Below the pieces are notes generated by a model. It ran no database searches. It worked only from the letters and a program-made list of their open reading frames with translations, and was not told the origin of the DNA. The translations under genes were made by a program, and so were the position numbers. From Microbacterium rhizosphaerae (GTDB taxonomy: Bacteria; Actinomycetota; Actinomycetes; Actinomycetales; Microbacteriaceae), in contig NZ_CP139368.1 in NCBI RefSeq assembly GCF_034120055.1, forward strand, positions 310,001 to 374,000: a stretch of DNA of 64,000 nucleotides, written 5' to 3'. Below are positions 18,797 to 26,809 of the stretch, piece after piece; the stretch's first letter is position 1; each line of letters begins with the position of its first letter.

Positions 18797-20134
18797 TCAG
18801 CGCCGCACGGCGCCCGCCCAGCGCTGGGCGCCGAAGGCGGCGCCACCGAGGATCAGCGCGATCAGCGCGATCAGCAGCGCACCCAGAGCACCCGTGCCGC
18901 CGGTCTCGGCGAGCGAGCCGGTCTCCGCCGACGCCGCTGTGGCCGTTCCGACGGATGCCGGCGAGCCGGTCGTGCCGGGGGTGCCGGGCGTTCCCGGTGT
19001 GCCTGGGGTGCCGGGCGTTCCCGGTGTGCCGGGCGTGCCGGGGGTGCCGGGCGTTCCCGGTGTGCCGGGGGTGCCGCTGTCGGTCGTGGTCTCGCTGCTG
19101 CCGAGCACCGAGATCGCGTTGCCGCTGATGGTGATGGGCAGGCTGATCGGCGCCACGAGCTGGGTGCCCGACAGGATGCCGCCCAGACCGCTCGTGATCG
19201 GTCCCGTGCTGCCGCCCGTGCTGCCGCCCATTGTTCCGCCGTTGGTGCCGGTGGTCGCGGCGGTGGAGTGTCCCAGCACCGAGATCGCGTTGCCGATGAC
19301 GTTCACCGGTGCCGTGATCGGTGCGAGCACCTGCGTGCCGCTCAGGAGCCCGGCGCCGCCGTCGGTCCACGCGCTGCCGCCCGTCGTCGGGGTGCCGGCC
19401 GAGGTGCCGGTCCCGCCGCTGGTCGTGGCGGTGGAGCGCCCGAGCACCGAGATCGCGTTGCCGGCGAGGTTCACCGGTGCCGTGATCGGTGCGACGAGCT
19501 GGGTGCCCGACAGGATGCCCTGCGATCCGCTGGTCGTCGGCCCGGTCCCGCCGCTGGCCGCGGTCGTGCCGGAGCTCGCCGTGCCGCCGCTGGTGGCGGC
19601 AGTCGAGTGGCCCAGCACGGAGATCGCGTTGCCGCTGACATTCACGGGTGCCGTCACCGGTGCGACGACCTGCGTCCCGCTGCCGACGCCGTCAGCGCCG
19701 GACGTCGTGGCCGACGAGACGGGAGCCGATGCGGGAGCGGGCGCCGGCGCGGTTGCCGGTGCCGAGCTGCTGCTCGACGAGCGCCCGAGGACGGAGACGG
19801 CGTTGCCGCTCACCGTCACCGGAGCGTTGACGGTGACCAGGGCCTGAGTGCCGGAACCTGCTCCCCCGCTGCCGGTCGTGGCGGCGGATGTCGCCGGTGC
19901 CGGAGCGGGCGCCGCGGGCGCCGGCGAAGTCGCCGTCGAGTGTCCGAGCAGCGAAATGGAATTGCCCGAAACGGTGATCGGCGCCGAGACGCTGACGAGG
20001 GCCTGCGTCCCCGACAGGATGCCGTTGTCGCCCGAGGTGGTGTTGTCCGCGGCGTTGGCCGCGGTTGCGCCGAGCAGCGTGATGCCGCCGGCGATGAGCG
20101 TGCCCCAGAGGGCGCGCTTGTAGAAAGTACGCAT
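18797..20134 (-). CDS. Chaplin-like surface protein with six repeats and LAETG sorting signal
   Basis: This 445-residue protein has a signal peptide (residues 1-28, ending ANA). Six degenerate repeats follow near 36-65, 88-118, 147-176, 204-233, 260-290 and 317-346, of the form GILSGTQLVAPITAPVNLAG, then NAISVLGRS. They match the chaplin domain (SGN..QVPV..PVNVCGN..NVIG), except that the Cys is replaced by Ser, Ala or Ile. Linkers are Ser/Thr/Ala/Pro-rich. Eleven GTP tripeptides (about 354-386), LAETG (408-412), a membrane span and terminal RR complete a cell-wall anchor. LAXTG is the motif of class E sortases acting on Streptomyces long chaplins. The ATG at 20134 follows GGGGAG. Confidence 0.8.
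   Translation of the reverse strand: MRTFYKRALWGTLIAGGITLLGATAANAADNTTSGDNGILSGTQALVSVSAPITVSGNSISLLGHSTATSPAPAAPAPAPATSAATTGSGGAGSGTQALVTVNAPVTVSGNAVSVLGRSSSSSSAPATAPAPAPASAPVSSATTSGADGVGSGTQVVAPVTAPVNVSGNAISVLGHSTAATSGGTASSGTTAASGGTGPTTSGSQGILSGTQLVAPITAPVNLAGNAISVLGRSTATTSGGTGTSAGTPTTGGSAWTDGGAGLLSGTQVLAPITAPVNVIGNAISVLGHSTAATTGTNGGTMGGSTGGSTGPITSGLGGILSGTQLVAPISLPITISGNAISVLGSSETTTDSGTPGTPGTPGTPGTPGTPGTPGTPGTPGTPGTPGTTGSPASVGTATAASAETGSLAETGGTGALGALLIALIALILGGAAFGAQRWAGAVRR
18977..19075 (-). repeat. Eleven 9-bp tandem units encoding Gly-Thr-Pro
   Basis: The tract is 99 bp, eleven 9-bp units coding GTP. Three near-identical 25-bp stretches begin at 18979, 19006 and 19042, showing expansion by unit duplication. 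Length variation between strains is likely. Confidence 0.85.
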
Positions 20135-20238
20135 GAGAAGTTCTCCCCAAAATGATCGATGTCGAGCGCGCGATCGCGCGTCGTTGCCTGTTCCGTGCCG
20201 CGGCGCCTGAGCAGCGCTGAGATGCGGCCGGGGCTCGA

Positions 20239-21237
20239 TCAGTCGGGGGAGATGTCGGTGTCGTAGACCGGCACGGGAGGCGCCTGCTGGTCGCTCGAGA
20301 CACGTCGACGCACCCAGGCACGGTGTGCGAAGAACAGTCCGAACGCGAGCAGCGCCGTCGCGCCGCCGGGCCCTGCACCGGAGGAACCCGCGGAAGTCCC
20401 GCCCGGCGTTGCCGCGCCGAGGACGGGAGAGGTGTCCCCCGCGAGGCGCAGCGCGCCGTCGGCGGGGGAGAGTGTGAGGACGACGGATGCCGCGGCATGC
20501 ACCGCTGCGGCCGCCTGACGAAGCGTGGCCGTCAACGCATCGAGCGCGATGGACTCGCCGGCGGTGGTCGGTTCGACGCCGGCGGGCGCTGCACCCTGGT
20601 CGACGAGGCCGGGAACGACGGGAACGCCCGGGATGCCGGGCACTGTCGGCGTCGAACCGGGAGCCGCGAGGACGTCCGTCGCCGTGCCGGTCACGGCGCC
20701 GACGGTGTCGTCGACGACACCCGTCACCGCGCCGAGGGTACCGGTCAGATCGACCGAGTCGACGACGCTTCCGACCGCGCCCACGACGCTGCCGACGACC
20801 GGCAGGGGCGCGGTGGCCGTGGTCGCCGTATCCAGCAGAGCGGTCACCGTGGAGTCGACCGCCTTCACCACGGGGGCGATGGTCTTGGTGACCAGTCCGC
20901 TCGTGGAGCTCGCGATCGGCTGGGTGGCCGAGGCCACCGTGTTCGTCGTCGTCGTGACGACCTGCGTGACCGTCGGTCCGACGACCGGAACAGCGGCGGT
21001 GGTCTTCACCACGGCCTGTACGACCGGAGTCCTGACGGCTGTCGTCGTGTTCGTGGCAACCCTCACCGTGTTGTCGACCGTCGACGTGAGGCCCCCGAGC
21101 AGACCGCCGGAGTCGTCGGCGCGTGCTTCTGAGGTCCCCAGACCGAGGATGAACGACATCGCCAGCCAGGCGAACGCGAAGCCTATGCCGATGAGAATCC
21201 AGGAACCCCAGCGGGGCCGCTGATGTGCGGTCTCCAC
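20239..21237 (-). CDS. Secreted Val/Thr/Ala-rich membrane-anchored protein
   Basis: This 332-residue protein starts with a long signal or anchor segment (residues about 9-35, WILIGIGFAFAWLAMSFILG, then SEARADD). A low-complexity stalk rich in Val, Thr and Ala follows, with repeated TTTAVRTPVVQAVVK- and VVGSVVGAVGSVVD-like stretches. A C-terminal span (TALLAFGLFFAHRAWV) and basic RRRV lead to a short tail. It resembles surface proteins encoded beside chaplin-like genes, and the chaplin-like gene follows 104 bp downstream on the same strand. GTG at 21237 is preferred because GGGAGG lies 5 nt before it. No enzyme domain is seen. Confidence 0.65.
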   Translation of the reverse strand: METAHQRPRWGSWILIGIGFAFAWLAMSFILGLGTSEARADDSGGLLGGLTSTVDNTVRVATNTTTAVRTPVVQAVVKTTAAVPVVGPTVTQVVTTTTNTVASATQPIASSTSGLVTKTIAPVVKAVDSTVTALLDTATTATAPLPVVGSVVGAVGSVVDSVDLTGTLGAVTGVVDDTVGAVTGTATDVLAAPGSTPTVPGIPGVPVVPGLVDQGAAPAGVEPTTAGESIALDALTATLRQAAAAVHAAASVVLTLSPADGALRLAGDTSPVLGAATPGGTSAGSSGAGPGGATALLAFGLFFAHRAWVRRRVSSDQQAPPVPVYDTDISPD

Positions 21238-21373
21238 GTTCACCTCCCAAGACGAGTAGTGCCTCGTGTCCTCGAACTGCGACACGGGCTGGTGAGGGTG
21301 CCTGGACTGTAGACGATACCCCCGATCGCCCGTCGCGTCCACACGCTGGAGAAACTTCTTGTTACGCGCGCGG

Positions 21374-21572
21374 TTGTGCACAGGCGGTGCTCGCCCGCGA
21401 AACCTTCAACGTGAACTTCATATCGGATTCCATCCACAGTGTGTGGAATTAGAAACCCCAGTTCAACGGCGCTAAAAATCTTCATACTCGCGTCGGTGCC
21501 GGCTGTTCTCCACAGGTGTTCTGCACAGGACCTGCGGCGTTTCCCGCAGGATGTCCACAGAGTTATCCACAG
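21374..21572. promoter_or_regulatory. Cluster of DnaA-box-like sequences upstream of dnaB
   Basis: This lies in the 483-bp gap 21238-21720. One perfect box TTATCCACA is at 21564-21572. Single-mismatch matches to TTGTCCACA or TTATCCACA are TTGTGCACA (21374-21382), TTCTCCACA (21506-21514) and ATGTCCACA (21552-21560); weaker ones are at 21430, 21519 and, reversed, 21442. The stretch 21350-21500 is unusually AT-rich. It may be DnaA control of dnaB or an auxiliary DnaA-binding cluster. Nothing else is seen in the gap except the promoters of the flanking divergent genes. Confidence 0.55.
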
Positions 21573-21720
21573 GGCGTGTTGCGTGCCGACATGGCCGTCC
21601 CTAGCGTGGGGTGCGGCCCGCGGGGGGACGCCGGGCATCCATCGTGCGAGCGATCGATGTCGGCGGTTCGTGCTGTGCTGGGCTCGTCGCAGTGCCCGAG
21701 CATCCGAGGAGGACGCCCAC

Positions 21721-23097
21721 GTGTCGATCGCCGACATCGCATCCGAACGACTCGGTGCACCGCGCGAGCACGAGCGCACTCCGCCGCACGACATCCTCGC
21801 GGAGCAGAGCGCGCTCGGCGGCATGCTGCTGTCGAAGGATGCGGTCGCCGATGTCATCGAGACGCTGCGCGGCATCGATTTCTACGTCCCGAAGCACGAG
21901 CTGATCTTCGAGGCGATCCTCACGCTGTACTCGCACGGCGAGCCCACGGATGTCGTCGCCGTCACGGACGAGCTCATCAAGACGGGGGAGCTGGAGCGAG
22001 CCGGCGGTGCCGACTATCTGCACACCCTGACGTCGATCGTCCCGACGGCGGCGAACGCCGGGTACTACGCATCCATCGTCTCCGAGCGCGCGCTGCTGCG
22101 CCGCCTCGTCGAAGCGGGCACGCGCATCGTGCAGATGGGGTACTCCGGGCAGGGCGAGGCGCTCGACCTCGTCAACAACGCGCAGGCGGAGATCTACGCC
22201 GTCACCGGCGCCGATGCGGCCGAGGATTATGTTCCGCTGACCGTGGCGGTCGATGCGGCCGTGGAGGAGATCGAGGCCGCGCGCGGACGCGACGGCCAGA
22301 TGACCGGCATCCCGACCGGCTTCGCCGGACTCGACCAGCTCACGAACGGCCTGCATCCCGGTCAGATGATCGTGGTGGCCGCCCGGCCGGCTATGGGCAA
22401 GTCGACGCTCGCTCTCGACTTCGCGCGGGCTGCCGCGATCAAAGCCGAGATGCCGACCATCGTGTTCTCGCTCGAGATGGGGCGCAGCGAGATCGCCATG
22501 CGTCTCATGAGCGCCGAGGCTGCGGTGCCGCTGCAGAACATGCGCAAGGGCACGCTGGACTCGCGCGACTGGACGACGATCGCGTCGACGCGCGGGCGGA
22601 TCGACTCCGCGCCCCTGTACATCGACGACAGCCCCAACATGACGCTGGTCGAGATCCGCGCCAAGTGCCGGCGGCTCAAACAGCGCGCCGGCCTGAAGAT
22701 GGTGATCATCGACTACCTGCAGCTCATGACGTCGGGCAAGCGCGTCGAGAGCCGTCAGCAGGAGGTCTCGGAGTTCTCGCGTGCGCTGAAGCTTCTCGCC
22801 AAGGAGCTGCAGGTGCCGGTCATCGCGCTGTCGCAGCTCAACCGTGGCCCGGAGCAGCGCGCCGACAAGAAGCCCGCACTGTCCGACCTCCGTGAGTCGG
22901 GCTCGATCGAGCAGGACGCCGACATGGTGATCCTGCTGCACCGCGAGGCGGCCTACGAGAAGGACAGCCCCCGCGCGGGGGAGGCCGACCTCATCGTGGC
23001 CAAGCACCGCAACGGCCCGACCGACACGATCACGGTGGCCTTCCAGGGCCACTTCTCGCGCTTCACCGACATGGCCGCCGGCGGCGACTTCGCCTGA
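21721..23097 (+). CDS. dnaB: Replicative DNA helicase DnaB
   Basis: This 458-residue helicase has the DnaB N-terminal domain (PPHDILAEQSALGGMLLSKD), a linker, and a RecA-like domain with Walker A AARPAMGKSTLALDFA (near residue 220), Walker B VIIDYLQLM, and the DnaB motif QLNRGPEQRADKKPALSDLR with SGSIEQDADMV. It is the ring helicase that unwinds the fork. No intein is present. GTG at 21721 follows GAGGAGG at 8 nt. It sits after the rpsF-rplI block as in other actinobacteria. Confidence 0.97.
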   Translation: MSIADIASERLGAPREHERTPPHDILAEQSALGGMLLSKDAVADVIETLRGIDFYVPKHELIFEAILTLYSHGEPTDVVAVTDELIKTGELERAGGADYLHTLTSIVPTAANAGYYASIVSERALLRRLVEAGTRIVQMGYSGQGEALDLVNNAQAEIYAVTGADAAEDYVPLTVAVDAAVEEIEAARGRDGQMTGIPTGFAGLDQLTNGLHPGQMIVVAARPAMGKSTLALDFARAAAIKAEMPTIVFSLEMGRSEIAMRLMSAEAAVPLQNMRKGTLDSRDWTTIASTRGRIDSAPLYIDDSPNMTLVEIRAKCRRLKQRAGLKMVIIDYLQLMTSGKRVESRQQEVSEFSRALKLLAKELQVPVIALSQLNRGPEQRADKKPALSDLRESGSIEQDADMVILLHREAAYEKDSPRAGEADLIVAKHRNGPTDTITVAFQGHFSRFTDMAAGGDFA

Positions 23098-23214
23098 GCC
23101 CTGCGCGCGCTCCCCTGGGAGGACGCCGGTGCCACCGGCCGGATGTATGGCGCGCTGCGCATAGGAAGAGCACACTGAGTACAGAGCCAGGGACCGACGT
23201 CTGGGGGACGCACC

Positions 23215-23541
23215 GTGGGAGATCTGCTCGCATTCGCATCCGGGGACGACGGCGGCGTCGTGTACGTCGAGACCGCCGACGTCGAACGTCCGCTCATGCG
23301 CGGCGGGGCGGCCTCGAACGTCATCGAGGCGGGCCAGAGCCTCGAGCAGGTGGTCGGGCGCATCGGGCCGATCGTGCAGAGCATGATCGCCGAGATCCGC
23401 AGCTCGTCGGAGTGGCCGGACGAAGTCGAGATCGAATTCTCGGTGAAGATCTCGGCGGACTCGAACCTCGTCATCGCCAAGGCGGGCGGCGAGGCGAACT
23501 TCCGTATCGCCCTGAGGTGGGGTGGCCGCGGAGGCGCGTGA
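23215..23541 (+). CDS. Trypco1-like (CU044_2847 family) protein
   Basis: This 108-residue protein matches the trypsin-co-occurring domain 1 family. An N-terminal beta-rich part (VYVETADVERPLMRGG) and a central helix (IEAGQSLEQVVGRIGPIVQS) are followed by the signature VEIEFSVKISADSNLVIAK, then AGGEANFRIALRW. Family members occur beside trypsin-like or caspase-like peptidases in predicted bacterial conflict systems; their biochemical role is unproven. Its stop shares one base with the start of the CHAT-protease gene, so the two are translationally coupled. GTG at 23215 follows a G-rich ribosome site. Confidence 0.8.
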   Translation: MGDLLAFASGDDGGVVYVETADVERPLMRGGAASNVIEAGQSLEQVVGRIGPIVQSMIAEIRSSSEWPDEVEIEFSVKISADSNLVIAKAGGEANFRIALRWGGRGGA

Positions 23542-26153
23542 TGGCGGTCACGATGTACGACGACCTCCAGTTGCGGATCGACCGCGACGCAGATGGCTCG
23601 TACCGCGTCCTGGCGATGGCGCCGGACGGGCGGACGGCACGCGGCTCGTTCGTCTCGCCGCTGAGCGACGACGAGCTCGATGACTTCGTGCAGCGCGTCG
23701 GGCTGGCGCGGCGACGCGGCGGATCGGCGGACACCCGGATGGATGCGATCCGCGACGTCGGGGCCGCCCTCTTCGACTCGCTCATCAAAGAGGAGGTGGG
23801 CACGGTCTTCTACTCCGCGCGCAGCGCGGCTGCCGAACGCGACCGTGGCCTGCGCATCACGCTGCGACTCTCGGGGTCGCCCGAGCTGATGCGGCTGCCG
23901 TGGGAGTTCCTCTACAAGCGGCCGCGTTTCCTCGCCCAATCGATACAGACGCCGGTCGTGCGCGCGCTCGACGTGGACTCCGCGATGCGCCCGCAGCGAC
24001 TCACGCTGCCGCTGCGCATCCTCGCCATGGTCAGCAGCCCGTCCGGCTACCCCGAGCTCGACGCCGATGCCGAGCGCCGGAACCTGGAGCGCGCCCTCGC
24101 CGCGCCGCGCGCGGCGGGGCTGGTCGAGGTCAGCTGGCTCGAGCGCGCGACGCTCGGCGACCTGGCCCGGCGGGTCGAGGAGCTCGACGGCGTGCACGTG
24201 CTGCACTACATCGGCCATGGCGCGTACGACGAGGTGACGGATTCGGGCATCCTGGTGCTCGAGACTCCGCAGGGCCGCGCTCACGATGTCTCGGGCGAGG
24301 AGATCGGCGCGATCCTGCAGGATGAGACGAGCCTGCGACTCGTCGTGCTGAACGCCTGCGAGGGAGCGCGCACCTCGCACGTCGACCCGTTCTCGGGCGT
24401 GGCTGCGAGTCTGGTGAACTTCGACATCCCGGCGGTGATCGGGATGCAGTTCGAGATCACGGACGACGCCGCCATCGCGTTCAGCGAGAGCCTCTACACG
24501 GGACTCGCACACGGACTGCCGGTGGATGCTGCGCTCGCCCCGGCGCGGCGGGCCATCGTCGGCGCGATGCTGCCGACCGAGTTCGGCACGCCCGTCCTGT
24601 ACCTTCGCGACGGCGACGCCCGGCTGTTCGACCTCCAGGGCGGCCTCCCCGCTGCGGCGCAGCAGGAGGAACCGCCGGACGACACCGACGGCCCGGCATC
24701 CGAGACCGAGACCGAGGCCGAATCCGCCGAGAATCCCGTCGTCGAAGAGTCTTCGCCCGCGGAGGAGGGAGGGCCCGTCGACAAGATCCTCGACGCCGGG
24801 GCGTCGGTCGACGCACCGCAAGCGCCGGAGGCGATGGCCGCCGCGGAGTCGGTCGCGGCGGAGCCGGTCGGGGCGGAGCCGCTCGGAGCGGAGCATCCGC
24901 TCGAGGTCGCCGGCGAATCGCCGGCGCGGTCCATCCCCGAGCCAGGCGTGCAGACGAACCCACCGGAGCCGCCGCCGGATCGCGGGGCGCGGCCCCTGAT
25001 GCTCGCCGTCGCGACCGCGTGGGCCGGCGCGTTGCTGCTCGTGGTCGCGGCCGCGTTCCTCTTCGCGGCGGGCCTGGGTGCCGGCGACGTCGCGGCTGCC
25101 GCCGGACTGGGCGCCCAGACGCTCGGCGTCGTCGCCCTCGCCGTCCACTCCAGCGTCCGGCCGCGTGACGCCGTCCCGGCCGCCTACCTCTACGGCGCGG
25201 CCGCTGTGCTCAGCGCCGTCGTGATGATGACGGTCGGCACCGACGCGCGGGCTGCTTCGTGGGTCCAGCTGGCTTATGGGCTGGTGCTCGTGCTCACGGG
25301 AGGCTGGCTGATCCGGGCGAGCCGTCGGGTGGGCAGCCGGTTCGCGGCGAGCCTTGTCACTCCCGCACCCGCGGTGATCGTGTCGGGCGCCGTGTCGACC
25401 ATCGCCATCATCCTGTGGCTCAGCGGCGTGAACTCGAGCGAGGGCCGACTGTGGCCGCTGAGCGTGCTCGGCATCGCCGCGGGGTATGTCGTCTCGGCGC
25501 TCGCGCTGAAGCGAGAAGCCCGAGGCGGCTCGGCCGCGGCCGGATTCCGTGTCGAGATCCCGGTCGCGCTGGCGTGGACGGGTGCAGTCGCGCTCGCCGT
25601 CCTGGTCGCCTCCGTTCTGGCCCAGGACCCGAACGGTCCGGCGCTGCGCCTCGACGCCGCGACTGCGCAACTCCTGGCAGTGGCTCTCCTCGCGAGCCAC
25701 CACGCGGCGCGGCCCCACCGCGACAGCAGGCTCGCGGCCGCGGGCTATGGGCTCGCCGCGGTCGTGAGCCTCGTCTCGATGATCGGCGCGAGTGTCGGAG
25801 AGAGCGCCTACGCGGCCTACGCCGTCATCCCCTGGGCCGAGCTCGTGGTCGGCATCCTGCTCGGGGCCGTCGGACTCTGGCTCACCGCGGTCGGCCGGGC
25901 GCGGGGCGGCCGGTTCGGGAAGAGCCTGTGGATCCCCGGTCCGTACGTCATCGCCGGCGGAGCGATGACGGCCCTCGGCGGCGCGGTCGCCGTCGCAGGC
26001 TCCTACGATCTCGGCGCGGTCATCCGCTGGATCTGGCTTGCGGCACTGCTCGGGATGGCGGTCGGCTACGCGCTCGCGGCGGTGTCGCTCGGGCGGGAAG
26101 GGGTGGCAGGCGAGGCATCCGCCGATCGGGAACACGCCGACCGGATCGCATAG
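23541..26153 (+). CDS. CHAT-domain caspase-like protease fused to a multi-span membrane region
   Basis: This 870-residue protein has a beta-rich N-terminal part (1-100), then a CHAT peptidase domain (about 105-365). Visible there are MRLPWEFLYKRPRFLAQSIQ, the His box VLHYIGHGAYD (probable catalytic His226) and the Cys box LRLVVLNACEGART (probable catalytic Cys273). An acidic, Pro/Ala-rich linker (about 366-483) leads to roughly ten to twelve membrane spans (485-850) and a short charged tail. CHAT proteins are caspase-related Cys proteases. The membrane fusion places the protease domain at the cytoplasmic face if the N-terminus is inside. It overlaps the Trypco1-like gene by one base. The target is unknown; a stress or phage-triggered cleavage role is inference. 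Confidence 0.85.
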   Translation: MAVTMYDDLQLRIDRDADGSYRVLAMAPDGRTARGSFVSPLSDDELDDFVQRVGLARRRGGSADTRMDAIRDVGAALFDSLIKEEVGTVFYSARSAAAERDRGLRITLRLSGSPELMRLPWEFLYKRPRFLAQSIQTPVVRALDVDSAMRPQRLTLPLRILAMVSSPSGYPELDADAERRNLERALAAPRAAGLVEVSWLERATLGDLARRVEELDGVHVLHYIGHGAYDEVTDSGILVLETPQGRAHDVSGEEIGAILQDETSLRLVVLNACEGARTSHVDPFSGVAASLVNFDIPAVIGMQFEITDDAAIAFSESLYTGLAHGLPVDAALAPARRAIVGAMLPTEFGTPVLYLRDGDARLFDLQGGLPAAAQQEEPPDDTDGPASETETEAESAENPVVEESSPAEEGGPVDKILDAGASVDAPQAPEAMAAAESVAAEPVGAEPLGAEHPLEVAGESPARSIPEPGVQTNPPEPPPDRGARPLMLAVATAWAGALLLVVAAAFLFAAGLGAGDVAAAAGLGAQTLGVVALAVHSSVRPRDAVPAAYLYGAAAVLSAVVMMTVGTDARAASWVQLAYGLVLVLTGGWLIRASRRVGSRFAASLVTPAPAVIVSGAVSTIAIILWLSGVNSSEGRLWPLSVLGIAAGYVVSALALKREARGGSAAAGFRVEIPVALAWTGAVALAVLVASVLAQDPNGPALRLDAATAQLLAVALLASHHAARPHRDSRLAAAGYGLAAVVSLVSMIGASVGESAYAAYAVIPWAELVVGILLGAVGLWLTAVGRARGGRFGKSLWIPGPYVIAGGAMTALGGAVAVAGSYDLGAVIRWIWLAALLGMAVGYALAAVSLGREGVAGEASADREHADRIA

Positions 26154-26220
26154 GCCGCCGCCGCGGCGTGGGATGCAGGGGGGGTGCCGGCCGGACGGGC
26201 CTTCGAGATATGGTCGCGTC

Positions 26221-26271
26221 ATGATGGTCGATCAGCGCGTGTGGATCGCGGCCGGAGGGGCCACGACATGA
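26221..26271 (+). CDS. Possible 16-codon leader ORF coupled to the TSPO gene
   Basis: ATG at 26221 opens a 16-residue frame (MMVDQRVWIAAGGATT) whose TGA overlaps the TSPO-homologue ATG in ATGA. TATGGT ends 6 nt before it, compatible with a leaderless transcript. It could couple translation into the next gene; it may also be chance. Confidence 0.35.
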   Translation: MMVDQRVWIAAGGATT

Positions 26272-26750
26272 CGGGCATGGGCCGGAACCTCATCGGCACG
26301 GCTGCCGCCGTCGTCGCCGCGGCCGCCACGGGCTCGGTCGCCTCATCCGCGACCCGGAGCCGCTGGTACAAGAAGCTCGACAAGCCTCCCTACCAGCCCC
26401 CTCCCCAGGTTTTCCCCATCGCATGGACGGCCCTGTACGCCGACATCGCGGCGACCTCCGCCTGGGCTCTCACCGCGCTCGAGGGGCGACCCCGCGAGAA
26501 GCGGCGCTACCGCGTCGCGCTCCTGGGCAACCTCGCCTTGAATGCCTCGTGGTCATGGGTGTTCTTCCGCGGACGCCGGCTCGGGCTTGCCGCAGTGGTC
26601 GCGGCGCTCCTCGCCGCCAGCTCGGCCGATCTCGTGCGGCGCACGGGCTCCGCGAAGCGCGGAGCAGGCGTGCTCCTGTCGCCGTATGCCGTGTGGTGCG
26701 CGTTCGCCATGGTGCTGAGTGTGGGGATCTGGCGCCGCAACACCCGCTGA
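26268..26750 (+). CDS. TspO/MBR family protein
   Basis: This 160-residue membrane protein has five predicted spans and family marks: WYKKLDKPPYQPPPQVFPIAWTALY near residues 33-57, LNASWSWVFFRGRRLG in the middle and LLSPYAVWCAFAMVLSVGIW at the end. TSPO proteins bind porphyrins and other hydrophobic ligands and have been linked to oxidative-stress responses. GGAGGGG before the ATG at 26268 supports the start. It follows the CHAT gene by 114 bp but has its own likely promoter. Confidence 0.88.
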   Translation: MTGMGRNLIGTAAAVVAAAATGSVASSATRSRWYKKLDKPPYQPPPQVFPIAWTALYADIAATSAWALTALEGRPREKRRYRVALLGNLALNASWSWVFFRGRRLGLAAVVAALLAASSADLVRRTGSAKRGAGVLLSPYAVWCAFAMVLSVGIWRRNTR

Positions 26751-26809
26751 AGCACCGCGCCGAAAGAGCCGGAAGAGCCGAAAGAGAGCGAAGAGGGGAA
26801 CGGGCGAGG

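Noticed and set aside
21238..21720. Chromosomal origin oriC
   Set aside because: DnaA-box-like sites exist, but dnaA, dnaN or other origin-flanking genes are not adjacent; the gap belongs to dnaB and a surface-protein gene.
22953..26222. 1089-codon open frame on the minus strand opposite the CHAT gene
   Set aside because: It mirrors the high-GC third-position bias of the plus-strand genes and has Arg/His-rich, family-free content.
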